DNA of 64,000 bases from an uncultured Dorea sp. (GCA_910585725.1 CAJUFA010000007.1:1-64000); one strand, 5' to 3'. Numbered from the stretch's first letter, positions 16,652-24,789 are shown. Program-made: numbers and translations. Notes: generated from the letters alone by a model not told the origin.

Positions 16652-17899
16652 ATGTCTGACAGATATAAAGAAGCTCAGAAGATATATGAAAAAATCGGAG
16701 TGAATACGGAAAAAGTCCTTGATGAGATGCAGAATCTGGAGATTTCTATGCATTGTTGGCAAGGAGACGATCTGAACGGTTTTGATAATGAGGGACCATT
16801 GTCGGGAGGGATACAGGCAACCGGGAATTATCCGGGGAAAGCGGTAAATGCCCCGCAGCTGATGCAGGATCTTGACCAGGCGTTCGCTCTGATTCCGGGA
16901 AAGAAAAGGTTGAATTTACATGCCAGTTATGCGGTTTTTGAAGAGGGAGAATGGGTTGACCGTGATCGTCTGAAACCGGAGCATTTTAAGGCATGGCTGG
17001 AGTATGCAAAGAAGAGAGACATAGGGATAGATTTTAACGGTACGTTTTTCTCTCATAAATATGCGGAACAATTTACACTCTCCAGTAATGATGAAGAGAT
17101 CCGTCGGTTCTGGGTCAGGCACGGGCAGGCTTGTATCAAAATCGCGGAGTACTTCGCGGAAGAATTGGGAGGGCAGTGTCTTTTGAATATTTGGATTCCG
17201 GACGGATATAAAGATATACCGGCAGACAGATTAGCTCCCAGAGAGCGTCTGACCCGATCTTTGGATGAGATTTTATCCATAGATTACGATAAAGAGAAGG
17301 TACAGGTAAGTCTCGAATCGAAAGTATTTGGAATCGGATTGGAGTCCTATACTGTGTGTTCCAGCGAGTATTGTATTAATTATGCCGCCACGCGGGGAAT
17401 CCTGGTTCTGATGGATAACGGGCACTATCATCCCGCGGAAATGGTTTCTGATAAGATCTCCGCTATGCTTCCGTTCCATGATAAGATGGCGCTGCATTTG
17501 ACGAGAGCGGTCAGGTGGGATTCGGATCATGTCGTGTTGTTTGATGATGAGATAAAGGAGATAGCGAAGGAAATAGTAAGGAATGACGCATTGGACAGAG
17601 TGTTTATCGCGACAGATTTTTTCGACGCCAGTATTAATCGGATCGCGGCATGGGTAGTCGGAATGAGGAACATACAGAAAGCGTTCTTGTATGCAATGCT
17701 TCAGCCGGAATCTGTTTTAAAAGAACTTCAGGAGAAAGAAGGATTTACAGAGTTAATGATGCTGCAGGAAGAATTGAAGTTCTATCCTTATCAGATCGTT
17801 TGGGAAGAATTTTGCAGGAGAAATTATGTAGAGGCAGGAAAAGAATGGTTTGACCGTGTGAGAGAATATGAGGAATCGGTTCTGGTAAAAAGGGGTTAA
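16652..17899 (+). CDS. rhaA: L-rhamnose isomerase
   Basis: 415 aa, the family's normal length. It interconverts L-rhamnose and L-rhamnulose with a divalent metal. It shows the full RhaA pattern: SMHCWQGDD, GGIQATGNYPGKA, NIWIPDG, and metal-site residues in LESKVFGIG, MDNGHYHP, RAVRWDSDHVV and ATDFFDASINRIAAW. ATG 16652 follows a purine-rich GGAAGGCAGGG site. The ORF extension to 16613 lacks family-like sequence. No rhamnulokinase or rhamnulose-1-phosphate aldolase lies in this window, so the enzyme may serve another deoxy sugar or genes elsewhere. Last gene of the operon. Confidence 0.9.
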   Translation: MSDRYKEAQKIYEKIGVNTEKVLDEMQNLEISMHCWQGDDLNGFDNEGPLSGGIQATGNYPGKAVNAPQLMQDLDQAFALIPGKKRLNLHASYAVFEEGEWVDRDRLKPEHFKAWLEYAKKRDIGIDFNGTFFSHKYAEQFTLSSNDEEIRRFWVRHGQACIKIAEYFAEELGGQCLLNIWIPDGYKDIPADRLAPRERLTRSLDEILSIDYDKEKVQVSLESKVFGIGLESYTVCSSEYCINYAATRGILVLMDNGHYHPAEMVSDKISAMLPFHDKMALHLTRAVRWDSDHVVLFDDEIKEIAKEIVRNDALDRVFIATDFFDASINRIAAWVVGMRNIQKAFLYAMLQPESVLKELQEKEGFTELMMLQEELKFYPYQIVWEEFCRRNYVEAGKEWFDRVREYEESVLVKRG

Positions 17900-17968
17900 A
17901 GAGGAAGGTGCCAGACTGGAAACATGGAATTACCGGGGCGGCGCTTTCCCTGGCGCATCGAAAATGTT

Positions 17969-18022
17969 ATACTCTCAGTGTACAGAAGAAGGAAGTATTC
18001 CTTGTATACTGGGAGTATTTTT
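17969..18022 (+). terminator. Terminator of the 6.5-17.9 kb operon
   Basis: A 16-bp imperfect stem (17969-17984 with 18003-18018, two mismatched/wobble positions) has an 18-nt loop and runs into T7 (18017-18023). It lies 70 bp after the rhaA stop and before the next gene. Confidence 0.6.
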
Positions 18023-18068
18023 TATACCCGTAGGAGCACATTCTAAGAAGAGGAAGGAGAAGGAAGAG

Positions 18069-18536
18069 ATGGCGTTAGGTGAAAATATACGGAAGCTGCG
18101 GGAAGAGGCGCAGCTTACCCAGCAGCAGCTGGCAGAACGGTTATATGTTTCCAGGCAGACAATTTCGCGCTGGGAAAGCGGTACGAGATGCCCGGATCTG
18201 ATTACGGCAAAGAAGCTTGCGATGGAACTTCAGATATCTCTGGATGAGCTTATCTCAGATGAAGAGATAAAGAATATGGAAGATATGAAAAGTCTGTACT
18301 TCTGGCGGAAGCCGAAGTGGGAGGAAAGACAGAGATTGAAGGAATATAGCGGCAGGTTGTACAGGGCGCTGAATATCGTTGGCACGATATATCTTACGAT
18401 TCTAATTTTATTTTCGTATCAGTTAAGAGAGAGGCCCCCAATATGGTGTACAATAACAGGAGCCGGAATTGTGGCGGCCATATGGATTCTGATCTGTATC
18501 GTCAATAAGAGATTAGAGAAATTAGAGAACGGATAG
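18069..18536 (+). CDS. XRE HTH regulator with two C-terminal membrane segments
   Basis: 155 aa. HTH_3 domain at residues 4-60 (ENIRKLREEAQLTQQQLAERLYVSRQTISRWESG), a charged linker, then two hydrophobic segments (VGTIYLTILILFSYQL and GAGIVAAIWILICIV). This is a membrane-tethered Cro/CI-type regulator common in clostridia. ATG 18069 is chosen for its GGAAGGAGAAGG ribosome site and exact domain start. The ORF extension to 17964 runs through the preceding terminator. Target unknown. Confidence 0.75.
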   Translation: MALGENIRKLREEAQLTQQQLAERLYVSRQTISRWESGTRCPDLITAKKLAMELQISLDELISDEEIKNMEDMKSLYFWRKPKWEERQRLKEYSGRLYRALNIVGTIYLTILILFSYQLRERPPIWCTITGAGIVAAIWILICIVNKRLEKLENG

Positions 18537-18570
18537 AACAAAGATAAGTAATAAAGAGAGGAATTCTTTC

Positions 18571-19140
18571 ATGGATAAAATTAAAAAGACATGGGAAAAG
18601 GACGGTTATGTTCTAAGACCCGCAAAAAAAGAGGATGCTTGGAGTTATTACCGGCATAATTTTAATCCCCTTGACTCGGAGGTCGCGCGTCTTACAGGCA
18701 GCAAAACATTTTTTACCTGTGACGAGGTTGTACAATTTTTTCAATCCGTCGTTGATGACGAGAACCGCTATGATTTTTTGATTATTGATCCTGACGGAAA
18801 TATTATCGGCGAGAGCGTGATTAATGAGATTGATTGGGAACTGCGGAGCGCAAATTTTCGCATTGGAATTTTTCACAGCGATGTCCGCGGGAAGGGAATT
18901 GGCTCCTGGGTGATCCGTATGACTTGTGGGTTTGCTTTTGAACATCTCCATCTGCACCGTCTGGAATTGAATGTATTTTCTTTTAATCCGAGAGCTGAGA
19001 AAGCATATCTTAAAGCTGGTTTTAAGCGTGAAGGCGTATTGAGAGATGCGGTAAAAGACGGTGATTTTTATGCCGATAATATTTTGATGGCAATTTTAGA
19101 GGATGAATGGAGAGAACTTCAAAACCGAAGCAATACATAA
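18571..19140 (+). CDS. GNAT acetyltransferase, RimJ/RimL type
   Basis: 189 aa. RimJ/RimL pattern: YVLRPAKKEDAWSYYRHNFN near the start, HSDVRGKGIGSWVIRM as the acetyl-CoA loop, LHRLELNVFSFNPRAEKAYLKAGFKREGVLRDAV and a final ILMAILEDEW. Such enzymes acetylate protein N-termini or small amines. Ribosome site GAGAGG is upstream. Single gene, 35 bp after the membrane HTH gene, whose transcript it may share. Confidence 0.78.
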   Translation: MDKIKKTWEKDGYVLRPAKKEDAWSYYRHNFNPLDSEVARLTGSKTFFTCDEVVQFFQSVVDDENRYDFLIIDPDGNIIGESVINEIDWELRSANFRIGIFHSDVRGKGIGSWVIRMTCGFAFEHLHLHRLELNVFSFNPRAEKAYLKAGFKREGVLRDAVKDGDFYADNILMAILEDEWRELQNRSNT

Positions 19141-19147
19141 AAGATAC

Positions 19148-19176
19148 TTTACGAAATACCTGTTATCCGTTACAAT
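19148..19176 (+). promoter_or_regulatory. Putative promoter of the cyclophilin gene
   Basis: TTTACG (19148-19153), a 17-bp spacer and TACAAT (19171-19176) lie about 50 bp upstream of the peptidyl-prolyl isomerase start. Confidence 0.4.
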
Positions 19177-19224
19177 GGATAATGTCAAATTTTTATTTAA
19201 AAATAAGGAAAAGAGGAAACAAAT

Positions 19225-19743
19225 ATGGCAAATCCAATTGTAACATTTGAGATGGAAAACGGAGATATCATGCAGGCGGAGCTGTATCCGGAGATTGCGC
19301 CGAATACGGTGAACAACTTTATCTCTTTAGTAAAGAAGGGGTATTATGACGGGCTGATCTTCCACAGGGTAATTAACGGCTTTATGATTCAGGGCGGATG
19401 TCCGGACGGAACGGGTATGGGTGGTCCTGGATATAACATTAAGGGAGAATTCAGTCAGAACGGCGTTGACAATGATCTGAAGCATACGGAAGGCGTGCTG
19501 TCTATGGCAAGAGCGATGCATCCGGATTCAGCGGGTTCGCAGTTCTTTATCATGCATAAGAATTCTCCGCATCTTGATGGTGCTTACGCTGCGTTCGGCA
19601 AGATTACAGAGGGTATGGACGTCGTGAATAAGATTGCGGTTACGGACACGGATTACAATGACAGACCGCTGGAAGAACAGAAGATGAAGAAGGTGACGGT
19701 GGATACCCAGGAAGTGGATTATCCGGAGCCGGAGAAAGAATAA
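19225..19743 (+). CDS. ppiB: Peptidyl-prolyl cis-trans isomerase, cyclophilin type
   Basis: 172 aa, cytoplasmic. Cyclophilin core with catalytic Arg in IFHRVINGFMIQGG, GEF, the MARAMHPDSAGSQFFI active-site block and HLDGAYAAFGKITEGMDVV. It speeds proline isomerisation during folding. The C-terminus adds a short acidic tail. Its stop overlaps the start of the downstream transporter (TAATG), so the two are translated together. Confidence 0.92.
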   Translation: MANPIVTFEMENGDIMQAELYPEIAPNTVNNFISLVKKGYYDGLIFHRVINGFMIQGGCPDGTGMGGPGYNIKGEFSQNGVDNDLKHTEGVLSMARAMHPDSAGSQFFIMHKNSPHLDGAYAAFGKITEGMDVVNKIAVTDTDYNDRPLEEQKMKKVTVDTQEVDYPEPEKE

Positions 19744-20669
19744 TGGAACGGTTTTATCAGAATACGGCAGCCAGGACGCTTCTGGCTTTAGTGTGCTGCG
19801 CCTTATGGGGCAGTGCATTTCCATGTGTGAAGATAGGGTACGAGTTATTTCATATAGAAGACGCAGGAAGCCAGATCCTGTTCGCGGGATACCGTTTTTT
19901 CATGGCGGGTGTGTTCACATTTCTTCTGGGATGTGTACTAAAGAAACGTATCATAACGATGAAGAAATCTTCTGTTCCGTATGTATTCGGTCAGGGGCTC
20001 CTGCAGACGACGATCCAGTATATCTGTTTCTATATCGGTCTGGCGCATACGACGGGCGCCAAAGGGTCCGTAATTAATGCGTCGAATACGTTTTTCTCGA
20101 TCATAGCGGCACACTTCTTGATGAAGTCGGAGAAACTGACTGTCCGTAAGGTTATAGGATGTCTTGTAGGTTTTGCGGGAATCATAATCATTAATCTGGA
20201 GCCGGGAGCATGGAGCAGCGGCTTTTCCTGGCTGGGAGAAGGGATGGTTCTCGTGTGTGCGTTTTCCTACGGAATGAGCAGCGTGACCCTTAAGATGATA
20301 TCTGACAGAGAGGAGCCTGTGACGATTACGGCATATCAATTACTGTTCGGCGGCGCGGTTCTTTTCGCGATCGGCGTCATGGCCGGCGGGAGGGTGCAGG
20401 GATTTAACATGCGGTCGACATTATTGCTGCTCTATATGTCATTATTGTCAACGGTGGCTTTTAGTATCTGGGCGGAACTGCTGAAATATAATTCTGTGGG
20501 AAAGGTGGCGATCTTCGGATTCAGTATTCCGATCTTCGGAGTGGCGTTATCGGCAGTCTTTCTTGGAGAGCAGATGGCGTCTGTGAAGAATCTTGCGGCG
20601 CTTGTCTGCGTAAGTATCGGGATTATAATTATAAACCGGCGGGGACATGAGGCCGAAAGCGTGTCGTAA
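19743..20669 (+). CDS. EamA/DMT family transporter
   Basis: 308 aa with about ten membrane spans in two EamA repeats. The first begins ALVCCALWGSAFPCVKIGY and the second is centred on GMVLVCAFSYGMSSVTLKM, with a final GVALSAVFLGEQ and VCVSIGIIII. The family exports or imports amino acids, nucleotides or other metabolites, and the substrate is not predictable here. Start overlaps the ppiB stop. Confidence 0.82.
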   Translation: MERFYQNTAARTLLALVCCALWGSAFPCVKIGYELFHIEDAGSQILFAGYRFFMAGVFTFLLGCVLKKRIITMKKSSVPYVFGQGLLQTTIQYICFYIGLAHTTGAKGSVINASNTFFSIIAAHFLMKSEKLTVRKVIGCLVGFAGIIIINLEPGAWSSGFSWLGEGMVLVCAFSYGMSSVTLKMISDREEPVTITAYQLLFGGAVLFAIGVMAGGRVQGFNMRSTLLLLYMSLLSTVAFSIWAELLKYNSVGKVAIFGFSIPIFGVALSAVFLGEQMASVKNLAALVCVSIGIIIINRRGHEAESVS

Positions 20670-20735
20670 AAGGCACAGAGGGAAGGGCCGTTTTGAACTT
20701 TTTGTGCAATATTAAAAATCAAGGAGGGAAATCAT

Positions 20736-20915
20736 ATGCTTACATGTACTTATATTGTAGAACGGATAGACGGTGATTACGCGATGCTAAGAAGGGAGGA
20801 TGAGGCGGACGCGGATGCGGAACCGAAGATGGTGGCGCGGGCGCTGCTTCCTCCGGAGATTATGGAAGGGACAAGATTATTATACGAGTATCTGCAGTAC
20901 TCTATACTAGCATAA
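20736..20915 (+). CDS. DUF3006-like small protein (59 aa)
   Basis: ATG 20736 has a perfect AAGGAGGG 7 bp upstream. The protein begins CTYIVERIDGDYAMLRRED and ends with a LPPEIMEGTRLLYE strand, which is the layout of DUF3006 proteins (roughly 60-70 aa, one small beta-barrel-like fold, often beside competence or beta-lactamase-like proteins). The middle carries an acidic DEADADAE stretch. No partner gene is adjacent. Function unknown. Confidence 0.65.
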   Translation: MLTCTYIVERIDGDYAMLRREDEADADAEPKMVARALLPPEIMEGTRLLYEYLQYSILA

Positions 20916-21012
20916 CCTACATAGATTAATCATATGTTTCGTTGGTCTGTTTTTAACGACATACAGCAGTTTGAATGAGCTGGCTGTCTCTAGCGTGAAT
21001 TTCATGATTTTT

Positions 21013-21068
21013 ACACAAAGAAGCCTGAGAAGCATTGTATTTCAAGGCGTTCTTAGGCTTCTTTGTGT
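21013..21068. repeat. Long 19-bp hairpin without a T-tract
   Basis: Arms 21013-21031 and 21050-21068 are inverted repeats with one wobble position and an 18-nt loop. It lies between the DUF3006 gene and the converging protease gene. Neither direction shows a U-run, so it may be a bidirectional transcript end stabiliser, not a standard terminator. The rest of 20916-21154 shows nothing. Confidence 0.5.
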
Positions 21069-21154
21069 GGTGTGTATATCTTTTGATCAGTCCGGATAGA
21101 CCGGCTTTAATGTAACATCTCCGATCTTACCAAAACTTGTCATGAGATAACTAT

Positions 21155-22026
21155 TCAATTATTTCTCCGATTATAAAGAAGATTAGCTAATTCGCCTTGG
21201 ATTAATGTGGCCTCATTATTAATCAACTCCCTATTAAAACCATTGTGTATACCTCTTACTTTTGTGTCCGTTGGTGTATAAACCGGAGAACCGCTTTGAC
21301 CAGAAACAGTATCTAAAGTATGTAAAAAAGAATGTTGATACAATGTTTGACACACACCATAACAATGCCACATTTCAAATTGAGGTTTGTCTTCAGGATA
21401 CCCTATAGATTGTATTCTTATCCCTGGACTAATTGATGTTGCCCAACCAAAATATCCAAAATTATTTCCTATATTTGATCCAACTTCAAAAACTGCATAA
21501 TCATTGTTAACATCTCCAAGCATATAATCAACAGATGCATACACATTTGTGGCTATATACCCATTAGCTGGACCTATTGCTCCATTTAGCGCTGGATAAA
21601 ATACTATCTTTGAAGCATATCCTCCTCTTTTTGAATTATAAACCATATGCCCTGCTGTCGCAATATCATTTGGTCCAAATAACCATCCTGTTCCCCTTGA
21701 TACATCTCCGCTATTCCATGTTACTTCTAATAATCCGACTCCTCTAAAAGGCATCATAGAATTTGATAATTCCGTAGGCACTCGACTTCTTTCATCAGAT
21801 CCAATAATATTTCTACCCTCAACAATACCCTCTCCATCTGGTATGAAAGCTTCTGCTTCATCTATTACGGGAATCTCTATAGTAGATATTTCGCCCGTCG
21901 AAAAATCTTTTTTTCCACCAAGAACACTTCTTCTTCTGAATTTTCACTCGCAACTCCAGAAATGTAAAAAGTATTAAATAATATTGTCATGATAAGCAAA
22001 AATATTCCTTTTTTCTTTATATTCAT
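21155..22026 (-). pseudogene. Secreted V8-like serine protease, frameshifted at an A7 tract
   Basis: The C-terminal ORF (21155-21781) is a complete trypsin-fold domain with the triad His in TAGHMVY, Asp in NNDYAVFE and Ser in SGQSGSPVY, as in glutamyl endopeptidases (V8, SprE). The N-terminus lies in another frame. ATG 22026 gives a signal peptide (MNIKKKGIFLLIMTILF...) that stops at 21877-21879. The frames meet at seven A residues (plus-strand T7, 21908-21914), and one extra A would give a continuous signal peptide, propeptide and protease of about 290 aa. ATG 22026 overlaps the stop of the upstream gene. It may be broken, phase-variable or rescued by slippage. Confidence 0.75.
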
Positions 22027-22391
22027 TCCTCCTCTTCAAGCTCAATATTCGTCACATCCACCAAAATTCCAGGCGAGGACTCATGTGTGTATCCGCTATA
22101 TGTGATTTTTACTATATCATTTATTTGAAAATTTTCTATACATTCTAAATTTTCAGTACCGGCTTCGTATATTCTATTATCCGCCAATTCCACTATCAAA
22201 TAATTGTCGTATACTTCTAGTACTCTTCCTTTTACTTTAGGTAATACAAAGGTATGATCTTCTTCATTGGTTATTTCTATGGAATCTTTTTTCGTGCTAA
22301 AAATAGAGCCACAGAAAATTGCCACAAATAGCAATATTACCAAAAAACAAGGCAAGATTTTTTTGAAATTATTCTTAATATTAGAAATCAT
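22023..22391 (-). CDS. Small membrane-anchored extracytoplasmic protein
   Basis: 122 aa. One N-terminal membrane or signal segment (ILPCFLVILLFVAIFCGSIF), then a small beta-rich domain (VKGRVLEVYDNYLIVEL...FQINDIVKITYSG...GILVDVTNIEL) of the OB-like type seen in many secreted Firmicute proteins. It overlaps agrD upstream and the protease downstream by four bases each (ATGA), so the three are translated as a chain. It could be an accessory or inhibitor of the protease by position only. Family not recognised. Confidence 0.6.
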   Translation of the reverse strand: MISNIKNNFKKILPCFLVILLFVAIFCGSIFSTKKDSIEITNEEDHTFVLPKVKGRVLEVYDNYLIVELADNRIYEAGTENLECIENFQINDIVKITYSGYTHESSPGILVDVTNIELEEEE

Positions 22392-22552
22392 ACTATATTT
22401 TTTCCTTCTCTTAATCGCTGAATATGTTCCTCAATTCCCTCAGGCTTTTCAACCTTGTGTGAGAAAATTGGCATGCTTGTTTTAACACTATTCTTCGCCA
22501 AGCATTCTGCCAATCCCTCAATTCCTTTCATTACGCTTTGTTTTACCTTCAT
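22388..22552 (-). CDS. agrD: AgrD-like autoinducer peptide precursor (54 aa)
   Basis: Too short for routine gene calling, but AGGAGG lies 9 bp upstream, it overlaps agrB by 35 nt, and its place directly after agrB is where AgrD belongs. It has the AgrD layout: an amphipathic N-terminal helix (VMKGIEGLAECLAKN), a short core (KTSMPIF) and a charged C-terminal tail with a conserved-style proline (KPEGIEEHIQRL). A five-residue ring S-M-P-I-F closed on Ser would give a lactone like those of S. intermedius AIP or Enterococcus GBAP. The ring assignment is inference. The sole Cys lies inside the helix. Confidence 0.7.
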   Translation of the reverse strand: MKVKQSVMKGIEGLAECLAKNSVKTSMPIFSHKVEKPEGIEEHIQRLREGKNIV

Positions 22553-23104
22553 ATGCTTTTCCTCCTATTAATGATAATCCTTGTACCAAAGCAACAAACA
22601 TAATAATAATCCCCAATTGATTACTGATAAACAAACCGCTCAAACAAACTCCAAACACGACTAATATAACACTGATTTTAATATTTAACAATTCTTCTCT
22701 ACTTGCCTCCAAGTACTTTTCATCCTGCGGTACATAAAGGAAATAAACAAATGCAGTTCCAAAAAGAATTGTAGCAAAATGCTCATTTGTAATAAACAAA
22801 TATTTCGATAAGATAATCGGTGAAAATATCATACATCCAGTCAAGATCAGACAGCCCAAATCTGACTGTGAATGATAACCTCCAGATAATATCCGCAAAA
22901 CCGCTAAAGTAACTACTGCTATTACTGTTTCTGGAGGTATATTACATATGAACCCTATAATCAAATAAATTATCAATTTTATAAAGTTATTAAAAAAACT
23001 TCTAATCCATATGTAATTATTATTCGTTCTGCTTCCGAATATCTCCTATATTCATCCATCTTCTCAACAAAGCATACTGCTATTACGTGTGTATAGTCTC
23101 TCAT
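22518..23104 (-). pseudogene. agrB: AgrB-like peptide-processing membrane protease, frameshifted at a T7 tract
   Basis: The C-terminal ORF holds the AgrB catalytic pair in GGYHSQSDLGC (His and Cys seven residues apart) and four or more membrane segments. The N-terminal part lies in another frame: ATG 23104 (AGGAGG upstream) encodes MRDYTHVIAVCFVEKMDEY...TYGLEVF and stops at 22979-22981. The frames meet at seven T residues on the coding strand (plus-strand A7, 22992-22998), and an eighth T gives one AgrB-length protein. AgrB cleaves AgrD and forms the thiolactone or lactone. As written it is not functional unless slippage occurs. Confidence 0.75.
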
Positions 23105-23192
23105 ACAGCCTCCTTTCTGTGTATGATTTTATCCAACCCTTTTTTCAAAATCAATCCCTATTCCATGAACGTAAACTTTTTGAGCATGAACG

Positions 23193-23984
23193 CTAGAAAA
23201 CAGGAATCTCTAACCTCTGGATAAACATTCCCTGCTCTACTTTATACTCGTGCGCCATGTCTTCATGCACCTGAAGCAAAGATCGGACCGAATATAAACC
23301 CAATCCGCGTCCTTCACCTTTGGTCGAATAACCTTTACAGAATATCTTCGATAAGTCTGGCTGATTCTCACAATCATTCATAACCTGAAAAAGTATCCGA
23401 TCATCCATCTTCGCTATGATAATGCAAAGTATGCCTTCCCTTTCTTCTACCGCTTCAACCGCATTGTCGATAAAAACACCTAAGATACGGATTAAGTCAG
23501 AAAGCCCTTCATACACCACATTCACATTCTCTGATATCTCTACATGTACTCGAACCCCTTTACCTAATGCTGCCAATATCTTTTCAAACAATAAACCTTT
23601 TATCTCCATCGGTTGGATATTTTTGAGATACTGCCATGCTTGCATTTCATCCAGCTTACTGTAAGCCGGTCTTTTTAGCTGTTGGTCAAAATATACCTGT
23701 AATTCTTCCAAACGATTTTCATGAATAAATCCAGCCATAGTAGACAGCATATTTTTGTAATCATGTCTAAATATCCGGGTTTCTTCCACTATATTTTCCA
23801 GACAAGTAATATAATCCTCCAATAATTGCTGTCTTTTTAACTCAGCATTTTTAGATTCCTCATATTGCACATGTTTCGTACATACGACAATTAAGTAATT
23901 ACTTATCAACATACATAGAACAAAAAGAAAGCCATTAAATTGTATTGCGTAATCGCTATATCCAGTCCTTTCTCCCCATGACAT
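23193..23984 (-). pseudogene. agrC: AgrC-like sensor kinase, N-terminally truncated
   Basis: 263 aa. Keeps one membrane segment (FNGFLFVLCMLISNYLIVVC), the phospho-acceptor His box RIFRHDYKNMLS, the ATP-binding N box (GVFIDNAVEAVEE) and G box (GEGRGLGLYSV) of the AgrC/HPK10 family. The usual six-span peptide-sensing domain of about 200 aa is gone. The frame begins inside the 3' end of the agrA-like gene, so a deletion joined the two. It probably cannot sense a peptide. The short gap 23105-23192 to agrB shows nothing. Confidence 0.75.
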
Positions 23985-24511
23985 TGATGCTTTCCTGCCA
24001 CGGACTGGATATAGATGATATCCTCTATAATAATATTTGTTACCTTTCCTCCGCTCACAAGTATGATTGTCGCTTTATTCCTCTTATCACACAGATTATT
24101 CAACTTCTCAAAGATACGGTCCAATCTCTTTCGCAGACATTCATTGAGTCCATTCTGCTGAAAATATTCTGGCTCTTTGACCACATAATCCAGAACCTCC
24201 AGATTATATTCAAATATCTTGTATGCCAAATGATCGCTTGAAGTCAGGAATACGACAGCGTATTTATTGCTCAGCCATTTCAGTCGCCGTGCCAGGTCGA
24301 ATCCGTCCATATCATACCCATCCAACTGTACATCTATGAAAAAGACGGCAGGCTGATAATAATCATGTAACTCTGCCATAATATCCTCCGGATCCTGTTT
24401 TGCTGCTGCAATCCGGGCGTCTATTTTCTGATCCGCAATGTACTCCGTTATCATATCTCTAATACAGTTTAACTGGACTTCTTCATCTTCACATATGTAT
24501 ATATGCAACAT
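23906..24511 (-). pseudogene. agrA: AgrA-like LytTR response regulator, C-terminally truncated
   Basis: 201 aa. Receiver domain with acidic pocket (YICEDEEVQ) and phospho-Asp in FFIDVQLDGYDMDG. The LytTR DNA-binding domain starts at about residue 145 (ILVSGGKVTNIIIEDIIYIQSVAGKHQ) and is then replaced by 25 residues that read agrC DNA out of frame. The distal LytTR domain, which makes DNA contacts, is missing. The break lies near 23986. It could still be phosphorylated but should not bind agr promoters. Confidence 0.75.
23957..24013. repeat. 12-bp inverted repeat flanking the agrA/agrC junction
   Basis: TATATCCAGTCC (23957-23968) and GGACTGGATATA (24002-24013) are exact inverted copies 33 nt apart. 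The agrA/agrC fusion point lies between them, so the repeat may have helped the deletion. Confidence 0.55.
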
Positions 24512-24789
24512 TCTTCATCCCTCTGTTCCTTGATTAGATAGATTCAGAAACCGTAATTCACTTTTCAGCCTATGTCAAAAATGATAATGGATTTTCCTGC
24601 TTTTCGCAATAGATATCTAAATTAAATATGACAGGATAAGTCTATTCTCTCTTTATTCTTTTTAAGCAAATATTTTCCAAATGATATACTGCATCCATAT
24701 TTCCATATTTCTGTTGAAACTGAATCTTGCAAAACATATCTGGATAACGTACAATAAGGAAAGTGATTTTATAGATGGGAGGCATCCTT

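Noticed and set aside
24573..24601. Minus-strand TTGACA considered as the agr promoter
   Set aside because: The -35 is perfect but no acceptable -10 lies 16-18 bp downstream, so it was not listed as a feature.
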